This document shows positions 33,438-42,105 of a DNA stretch of 46,287 nt, one piece after another. A program made the position numbers and the translations under genes. Numbering within the stretch: the first letter of the stretch is position 1; every line of letters starts with the position of its first letter. Source of the stretch: Paracoccaceae bacterium (GTDB lineage: Bacteria > Pseudomonadota > Alphaproteobacteria > Rhodobacterales > Rhodobacteraceae); contig SPJP01000023.1 in NCBI GenBank assembly GCA_006844665.1, positions 1 to 46,287 of the forward strand, written 5' to 3'. Below the pieces are notes generated by a model. The model was not told where the DNA came from and did not search any database. It saw only the letters and a program-made list of their open reading frames with translations.

Positions 33438-34847
33438 CTATTCTTTGACCACACCCATGGCTGCGGTTTCCCGGGGTAGGTGAATGTCAAAGATTGTCCC
33501 GGTTTTGCCGGTTTCGCGCAGCATCAAGGCCCCGCCATGGCCGCGCACCAGATCGGCGGCAATGGCAAGACCCAGCCCTGTGCCGCCTTTGCGGACATTG
33601 CCTTGAAAGGCAGTGAACAGATGTTCCAGCGCTTTGGGCGGCAACCCGGGCCCAGTATCCTGGACCGAGATCCGCCAATCCGCGTCCTGTTCGCAAGCGA
33701 TGATAGAGATCGTGCCCGACTTGCCTGTCGCCTCGATCGCTTGGCGGGCGTTGCGGGCCAGGTTGGTGATAACACGGTACAATTGTTCGGGATCGGCGCG
33801 CACGGACATGTCCGCCGGAATATCACAGCGGTAATCCACGCAGTCCTTTTCCATCGCGGCCAAGCGTTCGCCGTCCAGCGCGTCTTCGACCAGATCGTGC
33901 AGGGAAATAATGGTCAGGGCGGGGGGCGGTTCTTCGGCTTTGCCAAAAGCCAAAGTAGATTCGCACAGGTTCACCGCACGGCTAATCGCCCCCACCAGCT
34001 TGGGCGCTGTGCGCACCACCGCCGGATCGGCAGAGCTTTCCAGCCGGTCGGTAAACAGCTGTGCCACGGTCAGGATATTGCGCAGATCGTGGCTGATCTT
34101 GGCCACGGCAGACCCAAGCTGGGCCAAACGCTGTTTCTGCTTCAACGCGCCGGTCAGTTCGGTTTGCAGCAAATACAGCGCGTCCTCGGCTTCGCGCAGT
34201 TCATGCAAAGATGCGGATGGCTTGATAAAGCCGCGGGTGTCTTCGGGGGCCTGGGCATAGACAGACATATGGCTGACCACCCGCGCCATGGGCTGGACCA
34301 GAAAGCGGCGCACGGCAAAGAACAACAGGCCCGCTGTGATGATCGAAATCACCGCCGACAACAGCAAAATCCGCAGGCCGTAATCCACGATCGCCACGCG
34401 CAGCGAGGTGGTTTCCAAGGTAATCTCGATCACCTCGCCCGCGCCGCGCACCGGCGTACCGGTCACAAGGATCACCTCGTTCTTGGTGGTCACCAGCCGG
34501 GCCAGCGCGTCGCGGATCAGCACAAGGGCCGAGGCATCGCGCAGATCGTAGCTTTTGGACACCGGCGCTGCCATGGGCGAGGCGAGAACAAGCTCTCGGA
34601 TCTGATCGCGGCGCAAAACAACCGTCAGCACCCCTGCGTTTTCCAGCAGCTCTTCTTCCAATTCCGGCGCCACCATCGTGTCGGACGAGGCGAGCAGAGC
34701 CAGCGACGCAATCTGTGCCCGTTCCAGCCGGTTCAGCAGATAGCTTTCCCGAAAATTCGCGACCGACGGCACAAAGATCAGGATCTCGGCCAACATGACG
34801 AAGACCGAGGTCAGGATCAGAAATCGACCAGAGAGGGTATTGAGCAA
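33438..34847 (-). CDS. Sensor histidine kinase (orphan)
   Basis: A 469-residue inner-membrane kinase. Two membrane helices (about 8-27 and 157-180) flank a periplasmic domain of about 125 residues, followed by a HAMP-like linker. The H-box KISHDLRNIL gives phospho-acceptor His253. The N-box Asn366 (NLARNARQA), G1 DTGPG (397-401) and G2 GGTGLGLAIA (420 on) are intact. No response regulator gene is adjacent, so the partner is unknown. It is followed by the pyridine-nucleotide oxidoreductase on the same strand, 22 bp upstream. Confidence 0.9.
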   Translation of the reverse strand: MLNTLSGRFLILTSVFVMLAEILIFVPSVANFRESYLLNRLERAQIASLALLASSDTMVAPELEEELLENAGVLTVVLRRDQIRELVLASPMAAPVSKSYDLRDASALVLIRDALARLVTTKNEVILVTGTPVRGAGEVIEITLETTSLRVAIVDYGLRILLLSAVISIITAGLLFFAVRRFLVQPMARVVSHMSVYAQAPEDTRGFIKPSASLHELREAEDALYLLQTELTGALKQKQRLAQLGSAVAKISHDLRNILTVAQLFTDRLESSADPAVVRTAPKLVGAISRAVNLCESTLAFGKAEEPPPALTIISLHDLVEDALDGERLAAMEKDCVDYRCDIPADMSVRADPEQLYRVITNLARNARQAIEATGKSGTISIIACEQDADWRISVQDTGPGLPPKALEHLFTAFQGNVRKGGTGLGLAIAADLVRGHGGALMLRETGKTGTIFDIHLPRETAAMGVVKE

Positions 34848-34869
34848 ACAGGTGTCTCCTCGAGGGTGG

Positions 34870-36282
34870 CTAGAACCGCTGCACTAGCCACACGATACGC
34901 TTGAGCCACGGGTTGTCAAAGAGCTTTGGAGCAAAATAAGCCCCTGCCGCGCGTTTACTGATCTCGCCCAGTGTCGGGTAGGGGGCGACCATATTGGCGA
35001 TGGCGCTCATTTTCAGGTTGTTGGCGATGGCCATGGCCCAGATACCGATCAGATCCCCGGCGCTGGCCCCAACGATTGACGCACCAACGGGACGTCCTTT
35101 GACGACCATCACCTTGATTAACCCGGTTGTTTTGCCTTCGGCAATTGCGCGGTCATTTTCATGGTAGGGGAAACGGACCACTTGCAGCTTGTCGCCATGC
35201 TCGGACTGTGCTTCGGCTTCGGTCAGGCCGACTTGGGCAATTTCGGGGTCGGTATAGGTGGCCCAGGGGATGTGGCTTTGCTTGGCCTTGGCGGATAGGC
35301 CAAGCACGATCTGGCGGATCACGACGCCTGCGTGATAGCCCGCAACATGAGTAAACTGCAGCCGCCCGGCGACATCGCCGATGCCGTAGACTTTTCTGTT
35401 GGTGGTCCGCAGGCTGTCATCCACTTTCAAACCGCCGCGATCATACTCGATCCCGGCCTTTTCCAGATCCATCTTGTCGACATTGGGGGTGCGCCCGGCG
35501 GCCACCAGCAGGTGCGAGCCTTTGTAGACCCCGCCGTCCATTGTAAACACTTCAATCGCGCCAGCGCTGCCCTTGATTTCCGACGCACGCGCGTCTTCGA
35601 CAATCTCGATCCCTTCGCCACGCAGCTTTTCAAGCGCAATGGCGGCCAGTTCCGGGTCGTCCTTGCTCAGAGCCTTGGAGCCGTCCAAAACGGTCACTTT
35701 AGATCCCAGACGCGCATGGGCCTGAGCCATTTCCATGCCAATCGGGCCACCGCCGATGACGATCAGATGGTCCGGCGCCTCGCGCAGATCGAACAGGGTC
35801 TCGTTTGTCTCATACGGAACGGTGTCCAGGCCTGGGATGGGGGGCACAAAGGGACGCGAGCCTGTGGCGATCACGATACGGCGGGCGGTGATGGTGTAAT
35901 CGCCGGCCTTAACCTCGGTCGGGCTGATGAAGCGGCCATGTTCCTGGATCACCTGAACGCCCAGCCCTTCGAACCGTTCGACAGAATCCAAGGGGGCAAT
36001 CGTGTCGATCACCGCATGCACATGGTCTTTGGCCGAGGCATAGTCGACCTGGGGCATCACCGGCGTGACACCGAATTTTTCGCCCTTGCCCATGGCAGCG
36101 GCCTGTTTTCCCGCGGCCAGCAGCGCTTTGGAAGGAACGCAACCATAGTTCAGGCAGTCGCCGCCCATCTTGTGGCCTTCCAGCAGGGTCACTTTCGCGC
36201 CCATCTGGACCGCCCCCGCCGCAACACTCAGCCCGCCGGATCCGCCGCCGATGACCAGAATATCGGTTTTGATACGCGTCAT
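34870..36282 (-). CDS. FAD-dependent pyridine nucleotide-disulfide oxidoreductase (MerA/Lpd-like)
   Basis: A 470-residue flavoprotein. The FAD site is VIGGGSGG (residues 10-17), the redox disulfide Cys43/Cys48 lies in GGDCLNYGCVPSK, and the NAD(P) site is VIGGGPIGMEMA. The C-terminal motif reads APYPTLGE, with Tyr where lipoamide dehydrogenases have the catalytic His of HPT. It lacks both the N-terminal metal domain and the C-terminal Cys pair of mercuric reductase. The substrate is therefore unknown. ATG 36282 has AAAGG as SD. It is 4 bp from the TVP38-like gene. Confidence 0.88.
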   Translation of the reverse strand: MTRIKTDILVIGGGSGGLSVAAGAVQMGAKVTLLEGHKMGGDCLNYGCVPSKALLAAGKQAAAMGKGEKFGVTPVMPQVDYASAKDHVHAVIDTIAPLDSVERFEGLGVQVIQEHGRFISPTEVKAGDYTITARRIVIATGSRPFVPPIPGLDTVPYETNETLFDLREAPDHLIVIGGGPIGMEMAQAHARLGSKVTVLDGSKALSKDDPELAAIALEKLRGEGIEIVEDARASEIKGSAGAIEVFTMDGGVYKGSHLLVAAGRTPNVDKMDLEKAGIEYDRGGLKVDDSLRTTNRKVYGIGDVAGRLQFTHVAGYHAGVVIRQIVLGLSAKAKQSHIPWATYTDPEIAQVGLTEAEAQSEHGDKLQVVRFPYHENDRAIAEGKTTGLIKVMVVKGRPVGASIVGASAGDLIGIWAMAIANNLKMSAIANMVAPYPTLGEISKRAAGAYFAPKLFDNPWLKRIVWLVQRF

Positions 36283-36286
36283 GGGA

Positions 36287-37018
36287 TCAACCTTTCTTGG
36301 CGCGCAGGCGCTTGATGATGATGGGCAGCAAGGCAAGGGCCGCTAAACCCAACAGCGGGCCAAGGATCTGAGGTTCAAAGATAATCCCAAGGTTCGGGGT
36401 CTGGCCGCTGGCAAAAACCTCGCCCAGGCCGACGCCGACCCATGTATAGACGGCGGTACCAGGCATGATGCCAAAGAAGGTTGTGATCACGTATTTGCCC
36501 AAACCGACGCCGACCAAAGCAGGCAGCAAGTTGGCCACAAAGAACGGTACCGCAGGCACCAGACGGATCAGGAATAGATAGGACAGCTCGTCTTCGCGCA
36601 GCCCGTCGCGGAACCGCTTGGCCGCCCCTTCGCTGGTTTCCATCTTGGCCGCCAGCTTTTCGCCAAAACCCCATTTGGCCGCCAGAAAGATCGCTGTGGC
36701 GCCTAAGGTAGCGCCAAGAACGGTCAGGATCGTGCCGGGCACCAGACCAAATAGAAAGCCGCCCGCCAAAGTGGCAATCGTCGCCCCGGGGATGGAGAAC
36801 GCGACCAGCAGCACATAGATCGCGATATAGATCAGCGCCGTAACCAGATAGTTTGCGTCGCGAAACGCGATCAGCGCCTCGCGGTTGTCAGCCAGGGTTT
36901 GAAAAGACAGCGTGTCGCGCAGAAAATACGCGCCAAGCCCCGCGCCCACCGCAATCGCGGCAATGGGCACCCAGCGGGGCAATGTCTTTGTGGCTGGCTG
37001 ATCTGTCATGCTTGTCAT
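36287..37018 (-). CDS. TVP38/TMEM64 (DedA-like) membrane protein
   Basis: A 243-residue inner-membrane protein with several hydrophobic segments. The SNARE-associated/TVP38 core is FSIPGATIATLAGGFLFGLVPGT, then RLVPAVPFFVANLLPALVGV. These proteins may move lipids, but their role here is unknown. ATG 37018 is chosen for the AAGGA 6-8 bp upstream. It is paired with the flavoprotein gene 4 bp downstream, a pairing that suggests a shared membrane redox role. Confidence 0.88.
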   Translation of the reverse strand: MTSMTDQPATKTLPRWVPIAAIAVGAGLGAYFLRDTLSFQTLADNREALIAFRDANYLVTALIYIAIYVLLVAFSIPGATIATLAGGFLFGLVPGTILTVLGATLGATAIFLAAKWGFGEKLAAKMETSEGAAKRFRDGLREDELSYLFLIRLVPAVPFFVANLLPALVGVGLGKYVITTFFGIMPGTAVYTWVGVGLGEVFASGQTPNLGIIFEPQILGPLLGLAALALLPIIIKRLRAKKG

Positions 37019-37209
37019 CCCGTATCCTTCGAATTCGTTTCGCCTGTTCTGGCATAGAACATCGTCACGAAACGAGATGTTACGAGGGTCCTCACGCCCG
37101 CTTGATGGGCTTGTCACGGATGCGTGAGTATTCGGTGCAATTTCAGTAATTTTTGCCAGAATCCGCTTGGGAATATTTCACCGATGTTTCAGCGGACTGG
37201 ATGTCGGGA

Positions 37210-38019
37210 CTAGATTGTAATCTTTACGCCCGGCAGATCCATGGCTTTTAGCAGATCGCGGACCTCTTGCCGGGCGGCGATGTTGGACAGGTTCAGGTTG
37301 GCCACGCCAATGTCGCGCAGATCCAGCAGGGTCAAACCCCTTGGAAACAGCTCTCGAAAGATCACGCGTTCGGAAAAGCCAGGCACCACGCGAAAGCCGA
37401 TCCGCTTGGACAGGTCTTCCAATGCATCGCCGACCTTCTTTTTGTTGTGCATGAACTGGGTGCCCAAACGGTTGCGCAGCACGATCCAGTCCAACGGGCG
37501 AAGCCCGGCCTGGGCGCGCAACTGCCGCGCGTTCCACACCATTTCGGAATAAACCGACGGGCCCAGCACCTTGCCCGTGTCGGCGTCGGTCTTTGCCAGC
37601 AGGTCAAAATCCACAAAGCTGTCGTTCAGCGGGGTCACAAGCGTGTCGGCCAGAGAATGGGCAACCTGGCTCAGCCGCGTGTGGGACCCGGGGCAATCGA
37701 TACAGATGAAATCGCTGTCTTCTTCCAGCTTGGCCACGGCGGCGGACAGGCGGTGATCATTGGCGTTTTCGCCCGGGGATAAGGTGGTCTCGTCAATCTC
37801 GGGCAGTTCCATCATCACCGGCGATGTCAGGCTTTGACGGGATTTTTTGCGGTAGGCTTCGCGGTTTTCTAAGTATCGGCCAAAGCTGCGTTGGCGGATA
37901 TCCAGATCCACCGCGCCAACCCGATATCCCATCCGAGACAGCGCCGTCGCCACATGCATGCAGGTGGTGGACTTGCCCGACCCGCCTTTTTCATTCCCAA
38001 AAACGATAATATGCGCCAC
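37210..38019 (-). CDS. mipZ: MipZ-type ParA-family ATPase (division-site regulator)
   Basis: A 269-residue ATPase starting at GTG 38019 (VAHIIVFGNEKGGSGKST), with AGGGGCAGGC upstream. The deviant Walker A KGGSGKST lies at residues 11-18, and FICIDCPGSHTRLSQVAHSLADT and NDSFVDFDLL match MipZ. In Caulobacter MipZ forms a polar gradient that blocks FtsZ, placing the division site. It stands alone, between rpmE and the TVP38-like gene. The 191-bp gap after it has only minor hairpins. Confidence 0.93.
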   Translation of the reverse strand: MAHIIVFGNEKGGSGKSTTCMHVATALSRMGYRVGAVDLDIRQRSFGRYLENREAYRKKSRQSLTSPVMMELPEIDETTLSPGENANDHRLSAAVAKLEEDSDFICIDCPGSHTRLSQVAHSLADTLVTPLNDSFVDFDLLAKTDADTGKVLGPSVYSEMVWNARQLRAQAGLRPLDWIVLRNRLGTQFMHNKKKVGDALEDLSKRIGFRVVPGFSERVIFRELFPRGLTLLDLRDIGVANLNLSNIAARQEVRDLLKAMDLPGVKITI

Positions 38020-38146
38020 TGCCTGCCCCTGATTACACGACCCCTGTGCCGATGCACCATATGCGGTGAAAGGTCTAAGGGAAAGCACAATGGCGCGAAT
38101 AAACACGCGTCGAATCTACTCTGTGGCGGCAGTGTCGCGAAAAGGA

Positions 38147-38178
38147 AAACCCCGCTGCTGAGGCCAGCAACGGGGTTT
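38147..38178 (-). terminator. Terminator after rpmE
   Basis: On the minus strand CCCCG(T)TGCTG pairs with CAGCAGCGGGG around the loop GCCT, then a T-rich run (TTTTCCTTTT). It ends the rplS-rpmE transcript 30 bp after rpmE. Confidence 0.88.
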
Positions 38179-38207
38179 CACACACACGAATACGAAAAGG
38201 TTTGGTC

Positions 38208-38429
38208 TTAGAAGCCCAGACCTGCGTATTTGTTCTTGAACTTGGAAACGCGGCCGCCGGTGTCCAGCAGACGAGAGTTACCGCCAGTCCAGGCAGGGTG
38301 CACGCTTGGATCAATGTCCAAAGCCAGCTGATCGCCTTCGGCGCCCCAAGTGGATTTCATCTGAACCACAGTGCCATCGGTCATTTTGACGTTGATGGTG
38401 TGGTATTCGGGATGGATGTCGTTTTTCAT
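38208..38429 (-). CDS. rpmE: 50S ribosomal protein L31 (zinc-free form)
   Basis: A 73-residue L31 bridging the subunits. It starts [19 protein letters not shown] and has SVHPAWTGG and [11 protein letters not shown]. It has no Cys, so it is the non-zinc type. It lies 11 bp after rplS and ends the cluster at a terminator. Confidence 0.96.
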   Translation of the reverse strand: MKNDIHPEYHTINVKMTDGTVVQMKSTWGAEGDQLALDIDPSVHPAWTGGNSRLLDTGGRVSKFKNKYAGLGF

Positions 38430-38440
38430 GTCCGTTCCCC

Positions 38441-38815
38441 TTAGGCCGACTTGGGCTTGTAATTGGTTTTCTCGGCGATACGGGCAGATTTGCCGCGACG
38501 ATCGCGCAAGTAGTACAGTTTCGCACGACGAACACGACCGCGACGCACAACAGTGATGCTGTCGATGTTGGTCGAGTACAGCGGGAACACACGTTCCACG
38601 CCTTCGCCGAAGCTGATTTTGCGGACAGTGAACGACGCGGCGATGCCGTGGCCGTTGTTGCGCCCAATGCAGACACCTTCGTAGTTCTGAACACGAGAGC
38701 GCGTGCCCTCGGTCACTTTAAAACCAACGCGGATGGTGTCACCGGCTTTGAAATCCGGGATGTCTTTGCCCAGAGCGGCGATTTGTTCCGCTTCTAGCTG
38801 TGCGATCAGGTTCAT
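38441..38815 (-). CDS. rplS: 50S ribosomal protein L19
   Basis: A 124-residue L19 at the 30S-50S interface. It shows the core [29 protein letters not shown], then [20 protein letters not shown] and [15 protein letters not shown]. It begins [16 protein letters not shown] 270-bp gap separates it from trmD, with its own promoter and leader. rpmE follows. Confidence 0.97.
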   Translation of the reverse strand: MNLIAQLEAEQIAALGKDIPDFKAGDTIRVGFKVTEGTRSRVQNYEGVCIGRNNGHGIAASFTVRKISFGEGVERVFPLYSTNIDSITVVRRGRVRRAKLYYLRDRRGKSARIAEKTNYKPKSA

Positions 38816-39048
38816 CGCTGTTTTCCTTTTCGGGTCACGGTTTTCCGCAACTATGGGGCCGTACGAGAGCTCTTGGTCTTCAGCCGGGTTCCAGCCCTAG
38901 GGCCAGCCCGCCAGAGGATCGCTCGGCGTCATTATTTGGCGGTCTTTCGACCGGACCGGGGTGTCTGCCCAAGGGCGATAGGGTGAAGTGCCCAATCAAC
39001 GCCGATCCAAAACAAACGAGACCCGTGCTGTCGCGCGAATCCCGTAAT
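38816..39048 (-). promoter_or_regulatory. Long structured leader of rplS
   Basis: About 230 nt of non-coding transcript are expected from the candidate promoter to rplS. It contains CGGTC-GAAA-GACCG (38940-38953), a stem with a GNRA tetraloop, and further G/C-rich inverted segments (near 38888-38912). The length and position suggest a cis-regulatory leader, possibly bound by L19. No known motif was recognised. Confidence 0.45.
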
Positions 39049-39054
39049 AGGGTG

Positions 39055-39083
39055 CGTATAGGATCGGTTGGGGTGGGAATCAA
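39055..39083 (-). promoter_or_regulatory. Candidate rplS promoter
   Basis: On the minus strand TTGATT (39083-39078), a 17-bp spacer and TATACG (39060-39055), right after the trmD stop. It would let rplS-rpmE be made independently of trmD. The -10 equals that of the candidate rplO promoter. Confidence 0.5.
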
Positions 39084-39085
39084 GC

Positions 39086-39922
39086 CTATTCGGCTGTCTT
39101 CGGCCCTTGTTTTTCTAGGTATTCTTGCCACAGGTCCGGGCGGCGTTCCTGGGTCAGTTGCTGGCTTTGTGCAGCGCGCCATTCGGCGATCTTGCCGTGA
39201 TGGCCCGATGTCAGAACCTCGGGCACCGTGTGGCCTTTCCAAGTGGCAGGCCGGGTGTATTGGGGGTGTTCCAGCAAGCCGTTGGAAAAGCTTTCTTCTT
39301 CGGTGGATTCCGCGTTTCCCAGCACGTTGGGCTGCAGGCGGATTGTGGCATCCAGCATGGCTTGGGCGGCGATTTCCCCGCCTGTCATCACGAAATCCCC
39401 AAGCGAGACCTCTTGTATCCCGTAGTGGTCAATCACCCGCTGGTCGATGCCTTCGAACCGGCCACAGATCAGGGTCACGCCCGGCCCACGGGCCCAGGTT
39501 TTCGCCATCGCCTGATCAAAGCGTTTGCCCCGGGGGGACAGATACACAAGGGGGCCGGGGATCGGATCGGTCTCAATCGCCTCGCCCAGAACGTCGGCCC
39601 GAATGACCATGCCCGCGCCGCCGCCTGCAGGGGTGTCATCCACATCGCGGTGCTTGCCCTTGCCAAAGATCCGCAGATCCACTGGCTTCAGCTGCCAAAG
39701 CCCTTGTTCCAGCGCCTTGCCGGTCAGGCTTTCACCCAGAACGCCGGGGAAGGCGTCGGGGAAAAGGGTGATGATCTTGGCGGTCCAGCTGTGTTTTAGC
39801 ATCGGCCGGTCGGTCATGACCTCGCGCGGTTTCAGGCTGGCTCCGATGCTTAGACGGCCATGGGATTTGGTCGGGATCGGGCGGCGCAGATGTGCGCCTG
39901 TATCGGACGGGTCTTCAGACAT
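39086..39922 (-). CDS. trmD: tRNA (guanine37-N1) methyltransferase TrmD
   Basis: A 278-residue SPOUT methyltransferase making m1G37 with S-adenosylmethionine. The knot region has LICGRFEGIDQRVIDHY and EVSLGDFVMTGGE, and DDTPAGGGAGMV marks the N-terminal core. It has about 40 extra residues before the core (TAKIITLFPDAFPG), but ATG 39922 has GGAAGGG 8 bp upstream, so the long form seems real. It overlaps the sulfotransferase-like gene by 8 bp. Confidence 0.95.
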   Translation of the reverse strand: MSEDPSDTGAHLRRPIPTKSHGRLSIGASLKPREVMTDRPMLKHSWTAKIITLFPDAFPGVLGESLTGKALEQGLWQLKPVDLRIFGKGKHRDVDDTPAGGGAGMVIRADVLGEAIETDPIPGPLVYLSPRGKRFDQAMAKTWARGPGVTLICGRFEGIDQRVIDHYGIQEVSLGDFVMTGGEIAAQAMLDATIRLQPNVLGNAESTEEESFSNGLLEHPQYTRPATWKGHTVPEVLTSGHHGKIAEWRAAQSQQLTQERRPDLWQEYLEKQGPKTAE

Positions 39923-40739
39923 CTTCTAGACCCTTCCAATGGGCATGCAGCAGCGCAGTTTTACGTGCGCGCAGGGCATCCTTTGATTTGATATTTCGGT
40001 TCAGTTCCAAAAACGTCTGGCGCAGATCCACCGGCTGGCCGACATTGGCGCGCGCCGCCGGTCGCAGCTGGGACCGGGTGTCTTCGGGTACGCCCATCAG
40101 ATCCAGGATAGACCGGGCAGGGCCTTCGGGGGCCAGGCGGAAATCCTCTAGCGCCATATGCTCGACCCGGATCGGGGCAAGGGCGGCTTTGATAGTCTCG
40201 GCCTCGGCATCCAGCTCGGCCAATTGCGGGAACTGAGCGCGGAACTGTTTGAAATCAAGGCGTAACCGGATTGAGCGCAGCAAATGACCATGGACCGATT
40301 TGATCCAGTCTTCGCGATTTCGCGTTGTGTATAGCAAGATAATCTCGGCATCCGGGCCGTATTTACGGCGCAACTCGCTGACGATTGTCTTGGCCAGGGG
40401 AATGGCCGCAGGGGCGTAGGCGCGCATCAAACCGCCGGTAAAACGCCGATGCCCAGGCATACCGCCGGCAAAAGTTTCGCGCGATATGACAAGGGACCGA
40501 TCCGCAGGGCGATCCGCCAGGAACCGGCGCAAAGACAGGCGAAACTTGGCCAGGCGCCACGGGAAGGGGCGCTGGGAATACAGGCGCGCATTGCTGCCTG
40601 CGCCTTTCAGGTTGTTCTTGCCAAAATAGTCGAAATAGGGCGTCAGGGCTTCGCTGTTTAGCTTCAGAAAGTCCTGCAAGCTAGATGTCCCGGTTTTGTG
40701 GAACCCTGCATGGACCAGTATTTTGACAGGGTCAGTCAT
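39915..40739 (-). CDS. Sulfotransferase-like protein
   Basis: A 274-residue protein beginning [21 protein letters not shown]. The segment [13 protein letters not shown] resembles the 5'-phosphosulfate loop of PAPS-dependent sulfotransferases. A later [16 protein letters not shown] segment fits the 3'-phosphate-binding region. The acceptor is unknown. It is inserted between rimM and trmD, overlapping each by 8 bp, so it is made with the RNA-modification genes. No membrane helix is seen. Confidence 0.8.
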   Translation of the reverse strand: MTDPVKILVHAGFHKTGTSSLQDFLKLNSEALTPYFDYFGKNNLKGAGSNARLYSQRPFPWRLAKFRLSLRRFLADRPADRSLVISRETFAGGMPGHRRFTGGLMRAYAPAAIPLAKTIVSELRRKYGPDAEIILLYTTRNREDWIKSVHGHLLRSIRLRLDFKQFRAQFPQLAELDAEAETIKAALAPIRVEHMALEDFRLAPEGPARSILDLMGVPEDTRSQLRPAARANVGQPVDLRQTFLELNRNIKSKDALRARKTALLHAHWKGLEDV

Positions 40740-41238
40740 CCTCGAACACCCCGTCGGGCGGGTCCGCGATGATGCGGCCGCTGGCGATATCCACCGTGGG
40801 AACAGCCGCGCGGGTGAAAGGCAGATAGGCGGGGCCCTTGGGGGTTGTGACCTCTAGCAGATCGCCCGCGCCGTGGTTCAAAACGTTGTTGACCTTGCCC
40901 AGTTCGGTGCCGCCCGTGTCCAGCACAATCATGCCGATCAGGTCGGAATGGTAGTATTCATCATCGTCCAGCCCAGGCAAACGATCCCGAGGTGCGAACA
41001 GCTGAACACCGCGCAGGGCATCGGCGTCTTCTTTATTGGAAATCCCGCTAAGTCGTGCTGACAGGCCGTTTTTTATCGCACGGGTGACGCGCACATCAAA
41101 GCTGCGCCCATCTTGGGTGACCAAGGGCGCGTAGTCGGCTATGGCGGCGGGCTCGGCGCAAAAGCTTTTCAGCCGCACCTCGCCTCGCACACCAAAAGAG
41201 CCAGCGATGGCGCCCACACAGATTAGATCATCCGACAT
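40732..41238 (-). CDS. rimM: 16S rRNA processing protein RimM
   Basis: A 168-residue 30S maturation factor that binds S19. It has the N-terminal RimM domain ([19 protein letters not shown]) and a C-terminal PRC-barrel part ([32 protein letters not shown]). ATG 41238 is preferred over the GTG two codons upstream because GGGGG lies 6 bp ahead. It stands in the classic rpsP-rimM-trmD-rplS group. Confidence 0.95.
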   Translation of the reverse strand: MSDDLICVGAIAGSFGVRGEVRLKSFCAEPAAIADYAPLVTQDGRSFDVRVTRAIKNGLSARLSGISNKEDADALRGVQLFAPRDRLPGLDDDEYYHSDLIGMIVLDTGGTELGKVNNVLNHGAGDLLEVTTPKGPAYLPFTRAAVPTVDIASGRIIADPPDGVFEDD

Positions 41239-41294
41239 GGGCACCCCCGATTTTTCTATGTGTTCCGCGCATCTGCGGAACCCCCTTTTATCGC

Positions 41295-41660
41295 TTAGGC
41301 CTCTTCAGAATCGGCGGCCGCGTCAGCTGCTTTTGACGCTTTTTCTTCGGCGCGTTCTACGGCTTTTTTGCCGGGCTGGGCTTTCTTGGGGTTGTTGCGT
41401 TCTTTCTTCTCGATCACGCCTGCGGCTTCCAGGAAGCGAGAGACGCGGTCGGTTGGCTGAGCGCCTTCACCCAGCCAGTACTGGATCCGCTCGACGTTCA
41501 TTTTGACGCGCTCTTCGCTGTCTTTGGCCAGCAGCGGGTTGTATGTGCCCAGCTTCTCGATGAAGCGACCGTCACGAGGCATGCGGCTGTCAGTGGCCAC
41601 GATGCGGTAAAAAGGACGTTTCTTGGAACCGCCGCGTGCGAGACGAATTTTCATAGCCAT
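41295..41660 (-). CDS. rpsP: 30S ribosomal protein S16
   Basis: A 121-residue S16. The conserved start [31 protein letters not shown] and LGTYNPLL are seen. The C-terminal part from residue 85 is a Lys/Ala/Glu-rich extension, common in alphaproteobacteria. It lies 42 bp after the chorismate mutase gene. Confidence 0.97.
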   Translation of the reverse strand: MAMKIRLARGGSKKRPFYRIVATDSRMPRDGRFIEKLGTYNPLLAKDSEERVKMNVERIQYWLGEGAQPTDRVSRFLEAAGVIEKKERNNPKKAQPGKKAVERAEEKASKAADAAADSEEA

Positions 41661-41702
41661 GGTGTATTCTCCTATAGATGGCGTGACAGGCGTAATGGCC
41701 TG

Positions 41703-41999
41703 TTATTCTTGGTGTTTCTTGTGGTGCTGTATCACTTCCTGAATGATAAAATTCAGAAAATTCTTGGCGAATTCCGGGTCCAGATCGGCCCGGTTTGCAA
41801 GGTCTTCCAGCCGCGCGATCTGCTTGGCTTCGCGGTCAGGGTCAGAGGCCGGCAGGTCATGTTCGGCCTTCAATTTCCCCACCGCCTGAGTGTGCTTGAA
41901 CCGTTCGCCCAGCGTGTAGACAAGGATCGCATCCAGACGATCAATGCTTTCACGATGCGCTTTCAGGATCTCGGCGGCTTTGGTCACAACGTCGGTCAT
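41703..41999 (-). CDS. Chorismate mutase, AroQ type
   Basis: A 98-residue all-helical protein of the short AroQ class converting chorismate to prephenate. It shows the pattern HRESIDRLDAILVYTLGERF, then VGKLKAEHDLPASDPDRE and the C-terminal LNFIIQEVIQHH. The first conserved Arg and the Lys of VGKLK are visible. It sits between the GNAT genes and rpsP. The 106-bp gap upstream contains the second 11-bp repeat element. Confidence 0.92.
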   Translation of the reverse strand: MTDVVTKAAEILKAHRESIDRLDAILVYTLGERFKHTQAVGKLKAEHDLPASDPDREAKQIARLEDLANRADLDPEFAKNFLNFIIQEVIQHHKKHQE

Positions 42000-42027
42000 G
42001 GGCGGGTCCTTAACGGTGCAAATGCGG

Positions 42028-42068
42028 TGTCGGTAAAACGTCGGTATTGCGTCGGTAAAACATCGGTG
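42028..42068 (-). repeat. 11-bp-phased ACCGACG repeat, second copy
   Basis: On the plus strand TCGGT begins at 42030, 42041, 42052 and 42063, an exact 11-bp period; on the transcribed strand this reads ACCGA followed by TGTTTT, CGCAAT, CGTTTT. It lies about 30 bp before the chorismate mutase start. The 28-nt core matches the copy at 12807-12834 at 27 positions. It lacks the 13-bp outer inverted repeat of the first copy. Confidence 0.85.
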
Positions 42069-42105
42069 CGGGCGCAGGGCGCGCCCAAAGGGTTAACAAG
42101 GCGGA

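Noticed and set aside
33480-34904. 474-codon plus-strand ORF opposite the sensor kinase
   Set aside because: The minus-strand frame contains all kinase boxes; the plus-strand product is low-complexity and motif-free.
34870-36282. Calling the flavoprotein mercuric reductase (merA)
   Set aside because: There is no N-terminal metal-binding domain, no C-terminal Cys pair and no mer genes nearby.
35332-36315. Plus-strand ORF opposite the flavoprotein gene
   Set aside because: The minus strand carries a clear FAD/NAD(P) oxidoreductase, so this frame is a shadow.
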